Source of the DNA: Puffinus mauretanicus
Lineage: Eukaryota > Chordata > Aves > Procellariiformes > Procellariidae
Direction: 5' to 3'
Assembly: GCA_023333565.1 (NCBI GenBank)
Contig: JAJKFH010001538.1
Span: 310,001 to 374,000 of the forward strand
DNA: 64,000 bases
Under the pieces are notes generated by a model, which made no database searches, had not been told where the DNA came from, and saw only the letters and a program-made list of their open reading frames with translations. Below, piece after piece: positions 11,991 through 24,800 of this stretch. Position numbers and translations under genes: made by a program. The stretch's first letter is position 1; every line of letters starts with the position of its first letter.

Positions 11991-14813
11991 GATCGGTTTA
12001 ATTAGGGAACATGGGATGAAAAGAATAATGCCTCTTCTGTTTGTGTGCACACAAATGGTGAAACAACTAATTTTTTTTTTTTTTCTAGGTTCCTTTATTT
12101 GGGATTGAGAAATGGATGACAAAAAAAGGAAGAGCTGGGTTGTCTCCTGGCATCACAGTCAAACTGAAAGTTTTCTCATAAATTACAAGGAAATTTTCCT
12201 ACAGGCAGAGTTGCAACAGCAACACATTTTGGATTCAAATCTAGATCTAGCATGTTTAGCCAGTTGTCATTTCTTTTTCGGGCCAGCATAAGAGTTTTAT
12301 AGCGAGATACTCAGTCTATAAGCAGACAGGTGTATTCACACAGAAATCAGTGCTCATGCAGTGAATTCACACGAAGCAGAGCCCACTCTGCAGCTCGTCC
12401 ACAAGCTGCAGAACCGCCCATCGTTAGTTCTCACAGCAAAGCCTCGCTAGCAGAGGAAAAAAAGAAACAAAACAAGCTAAGTAGAAGAAGAATGTTAATT
12501 TGCCATTAAATCAAATTGGGGTTGTGAACAGATTATCTATTGCATATTACAGATAAGAAGCAGGAGGACAAAATCGGAAAGAGGTGAACAGGCAAAGTTA
12601 AAAGTTCTTAAACTACTGATTATCAATGAAACCTGACTTGGCGTGTTTGTGTCTTGTGCTCAAATATCATCCTTTATTATGAGCTTTGGCTGCTCATCAG
12701 CCCACCTTTCCCGTCCAAACTGGGAATGCAGTGGTGGGCCTTCCCAGCCCGGCTGGCTCCCGTACGGACCAGCCTGGACCACTGATGGAGGTGCAGGGGG
12801 CACAGGAGCGGGTGCTGCCCAGGAGGATGCTGCCGTGGGGGCTTTCGCTCCTCCCCCCCTCCCTCTCCCGTCTGCTCCCCCCGGCGCACAGCTGCAAGCA
12901 AAACAGAGACTTTACCCCCAGCTGCACGTACCCTTTCAATTCTGTCGGGCAAGCAGCTGTAGCAACATCTGCCAGCTCTCAAAACATCTACGCTCCTGCA
13001 GATACAGTTCGGGCTCTTTTGGTCATACCTGGTGCCTATGAGCGCCGTTATTATTAATTTCGCCTTTCACCTAAGCCTTTCTCCGGGCTGGGGGTGACCC
13101 GTCCTCCCTGGCACCTCCAGTGTTGCTGTGTCCGTGAATCCCGCTGTCAGCAGGAGTGAGGAGCTGTAATTAAGGTTATGTGCTGCTGCGTGGAGAGGGG
13201 GAGAGGAGGAAGAACTGGCAGGGAGCGACGAAAATAATTATTTCCAATTGAATCATAGAAGAGTAAAAACCCCTATCAGCCTAACTTTTGTAACTGTTAC
13301 GTAGTCATACCAAATATTCCTTCTTATTCTCAAATAATAAATGTTATTGAAATAATTTCTCTCCATCATGAATTATATATGAATGTGGTAAGTATTCATA
13401 ATCTACTAAAAATTATCCTGGTTTGAGTAGCATGAAAATACTAAATTAGATTATTTCAGATCATGTTTTTAAAAGCAAGGAAGACTTTCATATTTTTTCA
13501 TTAAAATACATCCTAGCAATACTGTACAGCACCTGCAACTCACAGCCAGAAATATGTGTCAAGTTGATATGAAAAATATTGTTTTCCAATAGTACAGTAA
13601 TTCTGCTGCACAATACCTTATTCTTAGCCAGGAGTCCAGCTCTGAGTGAGAAAACTAATTTTACTGATGGAGAATCTTACCAGCTGAAACTGAGCAGTTT
13701 CATATACTGGGGATCCCAATGGACTTCAAATACTGAAGGTAAGAAAAAAAAAGTCTTCAAAACCATACGGCCCTTTTCCTTGCCAATGCAGAGCTATTCC
13801 TTTCTGTGCATAATCCAGGCTACTTTTAAACATGCTAATGATTTTCCACTGCATTGCTGAGAGGAGGCAATGCATCCCTAAACAGGGAAGGTATCTTCCT
13901 TAAGTTATGATGAATTGCCCTTTAACCATGGCGCTTGAAAACATCTTAAATATACATTGGAGAAATACAACAGTTTTTGTCTTTCTGCCACAATCTGTAA
14001 TTAATTGGCTTCACTGATTTGTAGGGATTTTTGCTCCTATTTTTTCTGATTATTGTGTCTGTGTAAGTGAGTCTGCCTGCTCTTTGTGTGTGCAGCATTT
14101 TTGAGGCGATACTAACGTTTTCATGCTGTAAGTAGCTCTGAAGCAGTCACATTCAGCTCTCTCCCTGCTTCTGCCTCCAGCACATTTGTTTGCTTGTTTT
14201 CACTCTGGATTGCTAAGCAGATGATTGAATAACCACAGAGGCCATTTCTTGTTCCTTCATTATTTTCAAAGCAAATACAGGCAGAATTCTAGACCCTGGA
14301 GAAAATACAGCTAAGCTAAATTTTGAAATTGTAAAGTGCTGGCAGCAGCTAGATAATACTCATTAAAAACATCAAGCTGAAGCTCTGAAACCTCTCTTCA
14401 GTTTACAGAGTAATTTGTCTGGAAGTATGTTCTATGGGAGTTTTTTCCATGGAAACCTGAAGTGTAATCCCCCAAACAACTCACTTCACTCTGATGTATA
14501 TGGGCTTGATATTTAGATACCACCCGGCAATGTTAGTCTGGTTGCTATGGTCCTGTTTTCTTTTTCATATAATCTTTGATTAATATACTAACCATTGCAA
14601 GAAGTTGGAGGATTGGTATATGAACATGCCATATGGAGCGCGCTGGGTAGAGATGGGCTTGCTAGATGCAGAAATGCTGCTAGTTTCTTCCAAGAAACTC
14701 TGGCAGTATAAACAGCCTTGGCCTGTGCTTATATAGTATCTCAGTCCCCTCCGCACCGCTGCCAAGATTTCTCACTGCAGATTTTTTTTCATCCGTCATC
14801 CCCACCCCATCCC
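11991..14813. other. non-coding stretch
   Basis: A GC-richer patch at about 12690-12960 gives overlapping ORFs on both strands, which is typical of chance. From about 13240 to 13560 the sequence is very AT-rich with several TAAT motifs. No exon is recognised. Confidence 0.5.
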
Positions 14814-14975
14814 TCGGTGCCGGAGCCTGCGCGCAGCCCGGCCGGGTTGTCTGTGATTTGCAGCACATCCAGCTCTCCCAGCTCCAGCCCCTCGCAAACC
14901 AAGACGAACCTTGCTCGTGGCTTGGTGCGGGCGGCTTGCGCAGCACACACACGGCAGGCTCGGACGCGGGCCGTG
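14814..14975. other. small CpG-dense islet
   Basis: About 17 CpG dinucleotides fall within 162 bases, far more than in the flanking sequence. The islet is shorter than a standard CpG island. It could be a remnant or an unannotated promoter or enhancer. No exon with a recognisable product adjoins it. Confidence 0.5.
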
Positions 14976-17900
14976 CAATGCAAAAAGCTGATGTCTTTAC
15001 CCACCTCGGGCCCTTGCAGCTTTTTTCTATTATCATCAAGTTTCTTTTATTTACAGACTGCAGCTAAGCAAGGTGGCAAATCTTCAGAGGATACATCTTG
15101 GCAAGAGTGTTGACTTTGAAGCACAAGAGTAACCCATGAATGCAACACCTGATGAAGCTTAGAAAGCCAACAAAGCTTCATGGATTATAATTCTGCTCCA
15201 GTTTTCTCCTACTGTAAAATGCCTTTTCCCTTTTTACCAGTCTCAGTCAATCCAGTTTACAAAGATGTTGGTTAATTATTATCATCTCTATACTGCAGCA
15301 GGAGAAACTGAGACATGGAGAAGGGGGAAGGATTTGCCTGGAGGACACTAAGCAGGCGAAGCAAGAACCACAGTCTAGGTCCCTAGTTCTGCTGAGAAAA
15401 CAAAACCAGAACAAAAATGTATCTTTACCTTTTGCTCATTAATCTATACCATTATCCACAACTTATTTGCATCGTTCTCTGAACCAGTAAATTATTTTTA
15501 ACTGCTGTATTTATATTGCTGTGGTTCTCAATACTTCTCACTGTTTTCAGCCTTTATTTCAACTCAGCTACTGTGGGATTCACCTGATCAGATGGATATC
15601 TGTAATGCAGATGTAGATATATGAGTAAATTATTTGAGGCTTTACAGGCAATGGAAATAAATAGGCTTTATAAGGCACTTTTCTTATCTCAAAGTAGACT
15701 ACCATACTAAGTCAGATGAGTCACACCCTTTAACCGTAAAGGCAAGCCGGGGTGACTCAGACGCACACACGAGACCTTGCGAGATGAATCCTTCCCGAGG
15801 CAGGAGGAGGTACGCAGAGAGCTGGTTAGCAGGCACGTAGAGCACACATCCAGTTTTCCTCATGGGAGGGGATCTCCTGTGCAGTACATCTTCAGGGGCA
15901 CTGGCAGTCGAGGGCGAGCGGGAGCAAACTAGAAGTTGGGCAGTAACGCGCTGACCCAGTGCCATTGCTGAATTCAAGCTGGCTGCTTGAAAATGCAGCG
16001 TCCTACGGATTCATGCTCACTGGCCACATGCATGAGGGTTTTGACAAGGCCACTGGGGTTTCCCTAAAGTGTGGAAAGTGTGAGCATGGTCAGAGCATCC
16101 CTGACTTGAATCTGTATTTCACCCAGGAAAAGTAGCACCAATAATGAACCTTCTTCCGAAAGGCCTTACTTTTTAGCCAAAATATCCTGAAAATGTAAAA
16201 CACAGGATTAATAAAGAAAGAAAACAGAGCAAATATCATTTGACCTCCAAACCTGTTGATCGCAGTGGCAGGGACACTGTTGCAGGCAGCGGGAGGAACA
16301 GTAAGACAATTTCAGAGCAGCCTTCCAGCAGTATTTAGACTCGATCAGCATCCCCTGTCAACAAAACTTGAGTGAGCAAAGTTATGTATGCCCATTTTCA
16401 TAGGCCACTAGATGGCAATCTGTGCATACCAACTTTTCTTAGCTCCTATAATGTTTGCTACATCATGGGATCCGCTCCTGAGGCTGCTGGATACCTTCTC
16501 CTGGGAAGTGCTAACGCTGGCCAGTGGGTGCCAGAGCCGGTGTGCGGGGCTGGGGCTGAGGGAGCTGGACCAAGGAACTGCTCCTGCTGAGGACTGGTTC
16601 TGTTTTAACTTGATTAGGTTAATTTTCAGCTGAATCAGATCTTAGACTTGTGGCAGGGCAACACAAACACTGCAGGAGGGGACAAGAAGCGGGGCGGGCA
16701 ACGAGCCAGAGCGTCCTCTTCAGCAATGCTGGATGACATTGTGACCCAGCAAATAGATATTCGCAGCGATGCTGTTTTAAGAATGCTTTCTGATATGTCA
16801 GAGCATAAGGAAAGAAATCCTCACTTTGATCTGTGAATTATCAAAAGTTTCCATTTGCTGTATGGCTTACATTTTTAAGGAAAACTCCATTCTTTTTCCA
16901 AAGGAGGTAGGAGGCATTTATTGTTTCTGTCCTCCTTACCTGTCGAATAAAGCTCAGCAATGGCACGAGGTCCTACCAGAAGTGAATGGGTCACTTGGGC
17001 CTGGTGCTCTAGGTCTGATTTCAGATCTCGCAACAAGTTTTGTCTCATACTGCGAATGCAGTCCTACAGCACACTCGGGTGTTTTGGGTGTTATGTGCAC
17101 GCAGCTTCTCCTCGTCCTTTCCAACAGAAGCTAAAAATCCTGGGTAACAATACTAAAAAAAAAAAGGGGGCAGAGGAAAAGAATGATTTTTTGGCCAACT
17201 GCCACTTCACTTAGCAGGGAAAAGTTAATGGCTGTTCTAGTGACCTCCACAGTCGCTGTGCTCCTTTAACCAGTTACACTTAATTATGCTGAGTAATATA
17301 AAAATTCCATATGTTCTGTGAGCAAATTCCTCCTTGGTCTATGGAAAACAGAAATCCAGCAGAGGCAGGAAAATGCCTGTGCCTGACAGCACAGTCTTAT
17401 AATCTATTTTTAACTGAATTTCTCCGTCTTCTTTGTAAAGGAATAACACTTCTTCATTGCCTCTGGCCATAATTAATGTGCCATAATTCAAGTCCTAGAG
17501 ACATATAAAAACAGACTTAAAGCAGAACATTAGCTTTCAAGCAGAGCAAATAATTTGAGAGAAGATCAGTATTTTCTATACTTAAAACTCTTTTCACTGG
17601 TTTTAATTAAAGTCCTTCAGTTGCTTGAACACAGAACGTGCTTTCTTCGGCTGCGCACTGTGTTTGAGTCTATCCGTCTCCAGCAGGACTGGGCGAGGGA
17701 GCCCAGTTTGCTGCAGGAGCTGCCATCAGCAGAGCTTTTCCACACTGATTTGAAATGGCAGAAGCATCCAGGAGCATTAACCTGCTGTCACTGCCTCTGG
17801 TTTATTTTGTTTGAAGATAACACTGTCATTTTTGTGGCAAAAAAAGGTATACAGAAGAGAGTAAATGCTTGAAAACATTTTAAAACTGTATTTAGCAATC

Positions 17901-18677
17901 ATTCAGCTATCTGAATCGGGTTCAGCATCCACAGCTCCCTTCTTTCAGTTACCGGGTGAGCAGGCAGCTCTTGGGAAGCAAAGTACTGTTTAAGCAGAAG
18001 AAATGCATTTCAGATAAAACATGTTTTGAAACAATAAATGGTTTATATACACGACTAATGCTGAGGAGACTGTGGCTGCCGCAGAGTCTGGCAGCAGCAG
18101 ACCCCGTCGAAGCCCTCCTGCATTCACTAGACCAGGAGTAAGGCACACGGTGAACGGGTTAAAACTCTGCTCGCTCCTCTCCTGCGCGTTCCTCCTTCCC
18201 CCACATCTCCTGAGCTCTCTGGCCGGCAGGACAAGTTTTAACAAGCCCCTCGGTCCCCAGCTGTACACAATCGGCGTCAGCACAAGAGGCACTCTTGCTT
18301 CTCCTCCTCCCTTGCTTATAGTCTTAGCGGCTATAAGCTGTAGCGGCTACAGCAACAACACTATTTACTAGCAAAAATATATATTCAAAAGGTCACATGC
18401 AATCGGAGCAGGCAAATGAAATGGGGAGGATGAGGCCCTGGGAGCTGAGGCAGGACAGCAGCAAGAAGACCCATTGCTGCCTGCTTCGGGCCCACCCGGC
18501 TGCAGCTCAGCCCATCAACTGTTGCCGGAGACCTCCAGCAAATGCAGTTACTGGTTTGCCTGTAGCACCGCTCTGCCTTTGGGCAGCACAGAGCATCTTG
18601 CTCACTTCCAGTCTGTGATGTTTGCAGGCTGGGCAAGGTGTTGGTTTCAAAAGGGGCAGAAGGACTGCAGCTGGGCT
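14976..18677. other. non-coding stretch, nothing assigned
   Basis: No host exon, RNA gene or known repeat is recognised. Short ORFs at 16648-16836 and 17555-17872 have no family resemblance I can name. GC-richer sequence at about 18070-18300 carries overlapping ORFs on both strands. Confidence 0.5.
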
Positions 18678-18691
18678 CCATCCACGCAGGT

Positions 18692-18740
18692 GAATAGAAT
18701 AGAATAGAATAGAATAGAATAGAATAGAATAGAATAGAAT
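18692..18740 (-). repeat. (GAATA)n pentamer tail, about 10 units
   Basis: There are almost ten perfect copies of GAATA. They join directly to a CR1 3' end on the minus strand and are best read as that element's expanded tail microsatellite. Confidence 0.95.
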
Positions 18741-18785
18741 CAACTATTTCAGTTGGAAGGGACCTACAATGATCATCTGACCAAT
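18692..18785 (-). mobile_element. short CR1 3' end (5'-truncated), minus strand
   Basis: The sequence after the pentamer run, including the block TTGGAAGGGACCTACAATGA, matches the reverse complement of the conserved avian CR1 3' terminus, which ends in a short tandem tail. Only about 45 bases of CR1 proper remain. Similar 13-bp words (CCATCCACRCAGG) flank it at 18678-18690 and 18797-18809 and may be a target-site duplication. Confidence 0.85.
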
Positions 18786-18790
18786 TCAGG

Positions 18791-18828
18791 TGTGCCCCAT
18801 CCACACAGGTGTGCCCCATCCACACAGC
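18791..18828. repeat. 19-bp tandem duplication
   Basis: Two 19-bp units, TGTGCCCCATCCACACAGG and a copy differing at the last base, lie head to tail right after the CR1 fragment. A related word also lies on the other side of the CR1. Confidence 0.9.
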
Positions 18829-21800
18829 CCTGCTTATCTGCCCAGCCAGGCTGGGGGTTTGCTCTTCTTCTGAGGGTCACTTTGCTTGCGGAGAGGGTGC
18901 TGGGTGCAGGTAAGGGCTTCTCTGGGGGAGCTGGGGCAGGGGCTCTTTGGGGTGTGAGAGAGGGGCTCCTTGGGGGCTGTGTGATAGTTATTGCAACCCA
19001 GAAAATAGCTGGGTCTGTACTATTGAACTGCAGTATCTGCTTCTCTGGCCACTTTTTTCTCTATGTGTGCGCCCAGGTTACCGTAGCTGCAGTCCTGGCT
19101 CTTGGGTTTGTTTTTGCTGGCCATGTGCAGCACTCAAACGTTCTGCACTGGTGCTGTGGGCACCCCGGGGGTGCCCTGGAGAAGAGGGAGTGTTCCTCTG
19201 CTTTGGGCATGGATGGTGGTCAGGGCTCTGCTGTGCACTAAAGGAAGAACAAACTTATTTCAGTATATATTATACTATACAGTAAAATACTTTATGTTGT
19301 TATGGCAACCAAAATTCTAAAAATAAACCAAGGAAAAAGATGATCATCAAAATGACCACATTTTATTTCAATTATGAGGGTTTTTAAAGGCTTTCTATGC
19401 AAAGAATTCTGAAGTTTATTTTTAAGTTTTCCTTCTCTTTGTAACTTATAGCCTAGAAGGAGTCAGGTACTGCAAAAATGTTTGCAGAGGCTGCCAAGCG
19501 ACATCTCCAATGTGCCTTTTCTGCAGCAGCTCAGCCATGGTGGCAGCTGCCACGCTGGAATATACAGCATAGAAACTACATCTATTGGGGGTTCCTGCTC
19601 AGAATTTGAATGTATAGCCATGAAAATCCATTTGAGGGAAAAGAAATTGGAGCTTCATCTTTGAGATAACTTTAAAATCTTTGTGAGCAAAAACTGACCA
19701 GTTGTACTTTGTGGTAGCAACCAGGGCAGCAGCAATAGCTCTTTTATGGTTTTATCCACAAGTACTGGGGAGGATACAGCTTCTGGGGTGGCTGTTGTAT
19801 AGGCAAATAGTAACAATTATTATGCTAATCCCAATAATCATATATTGGCATTATGAACAAGTGAGTTTATAGGTAATCTTCATCCAGTTGCATTATTCTG
19901 CATGTGCTGTATCTGCCCAGAACTGGCTGCCTTCCCCATCTTGTAACCCAGGTCAGGAGCTTTTACTTTTTTGCTTTTGCCACAAGTTCTGTGTAGTGAG
20001 AGACAATTCTTGAAATGGAATATATTGTTTTCTATTAATAATAATAATAAACACATTCTTGCTTTGGTGGATTCACTAAATATAGCTTGTTTACATTGCA
20101 AAATCTTAAGGCTCTACTTTATCAGAAAGAGAGCCCACTGTTCTTACCGCTGGGTGCTGCTTGGGAACTAATGTTTGAAATGCAAAGAACAGTGAACGTA
20201 AGTCATTCTTGGAATGACTGGAAAATGTGTTTTATTATGTCAAAATCCAAGCTGCAGCTGCAATCCTTTTATTAATCATAATTAAACTTTCATAGAGTTG
20301 CTCGTGAATGTGCTAGCTAGGCCAGGCGGGTCGGCTCCCTTCCACTGCAATGAAGCCCTTGCTAGGAAGATGGGCTGTGGGGAGAGCGTTTGGTTACAGT
20401 ATTTGCCAGAACAGCAAATTCACACTGAAAAACGATGTTTCCATCCTTATCCCAGCAGACTGCAGTGACCCAGGTGGAAATCCCTGAGTGGGTGCTGTTC
20501 CCGATGGCTGAGAGCGGCAGCTCCTGGCTGCAGGACATGGCTCTGCCCCTTCCCACGCTCATGCGTGTGCCAGGGTTAAGGCCTCAATGTTTCCCGGTGC
20601 TTGGAGGGGACTATTTAATGTGCTTTGCCTGTCTCACCTATAGGTCCCCTGGTAGATAGCTTAAGGCTGGAGGTAGCACCCTCCCCTGGACGGCAGCACA
20701 TCCCCTGGGCTCCCTGGAGAGATTTCCCCAGGTTTCACATCTGCCCTTTCTTGGGGATTCCGTGCAAAAAGGACAGAGGGGCTGTGTGCTGCTGCTGGGG
20801 TTTCTTGACTTGTGATGCTCCATAGCCTCATAGGTGCGGTGAGAGGCAGCGAACCCTTCTCGAGAGCGGGGTGTCCCCCTCAGCCAGCACCCACCACCAG
20901 GCTGGGATGCTGCGGTCGCTCTTGCAGCGCTCGCTGCCTATGTGGAAGTCGGGAAATCCTGCGTCCTTCCTGCTGATAGCAAAGTGGGCAGATGAAAAGG
21001 AGGATCATGCTTGGGAGCAGAGCTCAGGAGAGGTTTTCGGTGCTTAGTGCAGTGTCTGCAGTGGGAGCCGGCCCCGGGGGACAGCCAGATGGGGGGGGGA
21101 CACACACACATGCAGCCCTACCCCACTGCTGCCTTTATCCTGACCCAGAGCCTCAGGACAGGAACGTGCACCTCCCTGGCACGTTTGGGGCTGAGGTGGG
21201 GATGGTTTCACCGCTTGCTTCTCCTACGGCTGGGTTAATCTCGCATCGCTGCTGAAAGACAAACATCTGGAGAAGGGGCCACAGAAAGGAAATTTTCCTC
21301 GATTCAGAGGGAGAGCTGTGAGTGTCAGCTAAATAGTATGTGTGTATGAAAAGTGGCATTTAATTAAATGAAGATAATGTAAATAGAAATATGCACTAGC
21401 TTAATGTGTGCCATAGAATGAAGGCACTTCCAAAGAGCACGGAGGGGTGAGGCCATGTACACGAGTTTACTTCTTGTATCCTGCCTTCCAGCAGGAACAA
21501 ATTAGCTGCCAAAGCCATGCTGTTTCTCTTTATATGTATAGACATATAAATAGGGTACATGTGTGTTTACTATGTGCTGTAATTTCTTAGGTGCTATAAA
21601 TTTCATGCCTCTTCCAAATATTTGAGCACTACTCTGACCTTTTAACCAAAACACGAAAAGTAAACTGTATGAAATCTATATGTACAGTGCTTGTCATTGA
21701 AAGTTAACATTTACCCATAGTCATTACTGTTTATATTGCAACAGCATGAAAAATTGCGAACATGGAGGAGAGAGGCTGCTCCTGATAGGAAGTGCTTTGA

Positions 21801-24800
21801 ATCAGAGAAGCAATGTCCTGAAAGCAGTGCTGTGCTTGCTGAAGCTGGGCTTTTTCCACCCTCTCTGATCATTCTCCTTGTACGTCTTGTCCCATTAAGG
21901 AGTCCCTCCTGGATTTGGGCTTTGATTCGTGTTTTGTTAACGAGCGTTTGAGCCATCACTGATGCTGTGTCTGTTTGATCATTCTTCTGAGACTGCAGCA
22001 AATGGCTGCTGGTTGTCGTAGTCGTTCCCTCGTTATGGTGGGATGTGGCATCCTGGGGTAATGGACAGTAAACACGTGATTCCTGCATGAGGTTCTGAAA
22101 TCTCCTGTTGAGATTCCACCAGTTACCCCATTGCTCTGTTCGTCTTCCTCATCTCCTCTTCTTTCTGTTGCTGTTTTGGGATGAAAGGGCCTCTGAGCGC
22201 TGATGGTTGCACGGGGCAGCTCCCCTGGCTCTGCAGGCAGCCGGGGGCAAGGGGGGCCCAGCAGCTGCTGAGGAAACCCCGTCTGATGTGACCGGTTGAG
22301 GCTGCCCATGGCAGAGCAGTCAAAGGCTGTTGGAGATGGCTGTTGTACCTGAGCTGGTTTACGAGGGGCGGGTTTGGGCTGTTTTCAGCAATTCAAAGCA
22401 AGGGAAGTTGCTTGTCGAAGGAGGCCGGTAAAGGGGAGTGGGCATGGAGAGATGGGCTCAGCCCTGTTGGCAAGGAGTGGGTTACATAGAAAGCATTGCA
22501 TCCAGAGTATTTTCTTTCCTAATGACCTGCAATTCCTGTCCTTTATCCTTCATGAAACGCAGCAGCGTTTTCAGAGGCTCTGGTGAGCTTGTGCATAGGT
22601 GCGGCTATAGGCACCCCAGCCCCAGGATGCTGGAGCCTGGCTGTGGGAAGGGCAAGAGCAGCCCCCGGACTTTTGGGGCTGCTGTTAAATGGGAAACCCA
22701 AACCCTCCGGGGACTCTGTGTGTTCCGAGAGAATGCCACCAAACTCCCCTGTGCTCCCTGGTTACTGGGCGCAGCCTGGGGAATACCAGTCTGATTCCCC
22801 AGTGTAAAAAACCAGAGGATTATCCTCTGTCTCATGTTGTAAACACTGGGAGTTTGGGTTATCCTGATGTAACACTTCAACACTTTCCACTTGTTATGTC
22901 AAAGCTTTTACAGCTCTCTGTGGCAATACAGGCGTTTGCAGCTTCATTTTTACATGAGGAGTCTGTGTCCAGAAGGATCTTGCTGTCTTTACTGGATGAC
23001 AGATAAAATGTATGGCATGATTTGTAAAGCAAGCTACTTTTCAGGATCTCCAACCTTGTGTTTCAATTATAAGACTATTTTTCTCTAAGAGCTTTACTCT
23101 GCTAAAAAAGCTCTGATAATAAATGCCAGCCCTTAGGTTATAGAATTGTCTAGAGTTAATTTTAAGAGGAAGCAACATAAGATATAGGCACTTGGTGCAC
23201 CGAAGAGAGGTCAATAATGTAGTGGCCTCTACTTTGTGGTGCTGCGTAGCTACATAAACATCCTAAGAAATGGCAGAGAGCCACAGATCTAAGCCAGTAT
23301 GACACTTACTGCTGCATTGCAATGTTTGCATTTTCTGCTGAACCAAGAGGCTGCTTGAACTATTGCCCTATTTACTCCATCAGTCTTTTCTATTAAGAGT
23401 GTTTGCTCTCTGGAGCAAGACTTGTGTCTCCACATGATGATCCCTCTATCCTCAAGTGCCCTTGCTGGGCAGTAATACACATATTGAAACATAGAAAACC
23501 AGCTGGATTTAAAACGGACATTTAGTAAAAATATGATGTTACCTTTAGGACTATTTTGAAAGCCAACAGCCTGATGAATGAAGTGTCATTATTTAGCAAA
23601 CAAATGTGCTATTAGAACTGCTAGGGAAGACTCTCTATATGGTACTGAAGAGTCAGTATACTTGAATGCAAAGCTAAAACTATTGAAACATGGGGTGGAG
23701 TAGGCTCAAAAAGTTGCATATCCAGGTGTTTCAACTGGTTGCTGTTCTGATATCGTATTACTGTCATTGATACCAATAACATGGATAGGACTGGAAAAGG
23801 AGAACAGCAGCACTTGTTGTCAGTCATGGTTTATGTAGGCTATGCTAATATATTTTGTAGCATGAGGTGTTTTTCTATAAGATTCAGTATATTCATCTAA
23901 ATAGATTCACATCTCTTCAGTAAGTTTTGCTTCCTTTAACTTGCATGGTGTCCTCAAGTTTTAGCCTCTTGCAAGATGCTTTTGCTGAGAATGTCATGTA
24001 AATAAAATTATTAAACATACCTGAAACAAAAGGAATTGCCGCTGCCTGGGCAGGGAGAAGTGCCCTCCATCCGCTCCAGTCTCGTTAGAGAATGAGTAGC
24101 ACAATCTTACTGTTTTTATATTAATTTCAAAATAATGTTGGCCTTATTTATGTCTGATCTGACTGGACTCAGCAAGACTTATTTTCTACCTGAGGGAGGT
24201 TTCCACCTCCCACAGTCTGGGAGGGCAGTTTGGATATTTTACACATAACGCTCAGCTGTTTGGGACGGTGGGAAGAACAATGCTGTTGGGTCTTAAAGCT
24301 ATTGGGAGAATATGGAAAAGCAGCATGCAGTTATCAAAATCTGAGGGAACGTGTGATAGGAGTCATTATGTTTCTAATTACCAAAGTAATCATGACATTT
24401 ACTTTGTGTATGGCAGTGTCTGGAAAGTTTTGAAGACCTTTTTTTCCATTTGAAAATATTCATTTAGAAAACAAAAACTATTCATAAAAAGGGTATGTTT
24501 CTTCCAGGTCTTCTAATTTAAGGTCTTAGAAGAGGACTTTTTTAAAAATGACCTGTTAAGCTGGGAGTAATATTTTGTTTGAAACCATAGTTAACTTATA
24601 CTGGAAAAAAGTTAGGAAAAGGTTGAAACTGAAGAGAAACATTTGAAATGTTTGTAATGAGACATTTTGGTGAGTTACCCTCTTAGTCTACCCATCAGAC
24701 TTTTTTTCTACAGTGGTGCTATATAACCAATCACTTGTCCTTTACAAAATCGTTTCAGCTGTTTGCTTATTATATAGTTTTGTAGGTGCTATCATATTTC

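Noticed and set aside
16648..16836. 62-codon ORF with a charged, exon-like composition
   Set aside because: It is short, no family is recognised, and it stands alone.
18753..19241. 162-codon plus-strand ORF
   Set aside because: It begins inside a CR1 fragment, runs through a 19-bp tandem repeat and GC-rich sequence, and overlaps two other plus-strand ORFs in different frames.
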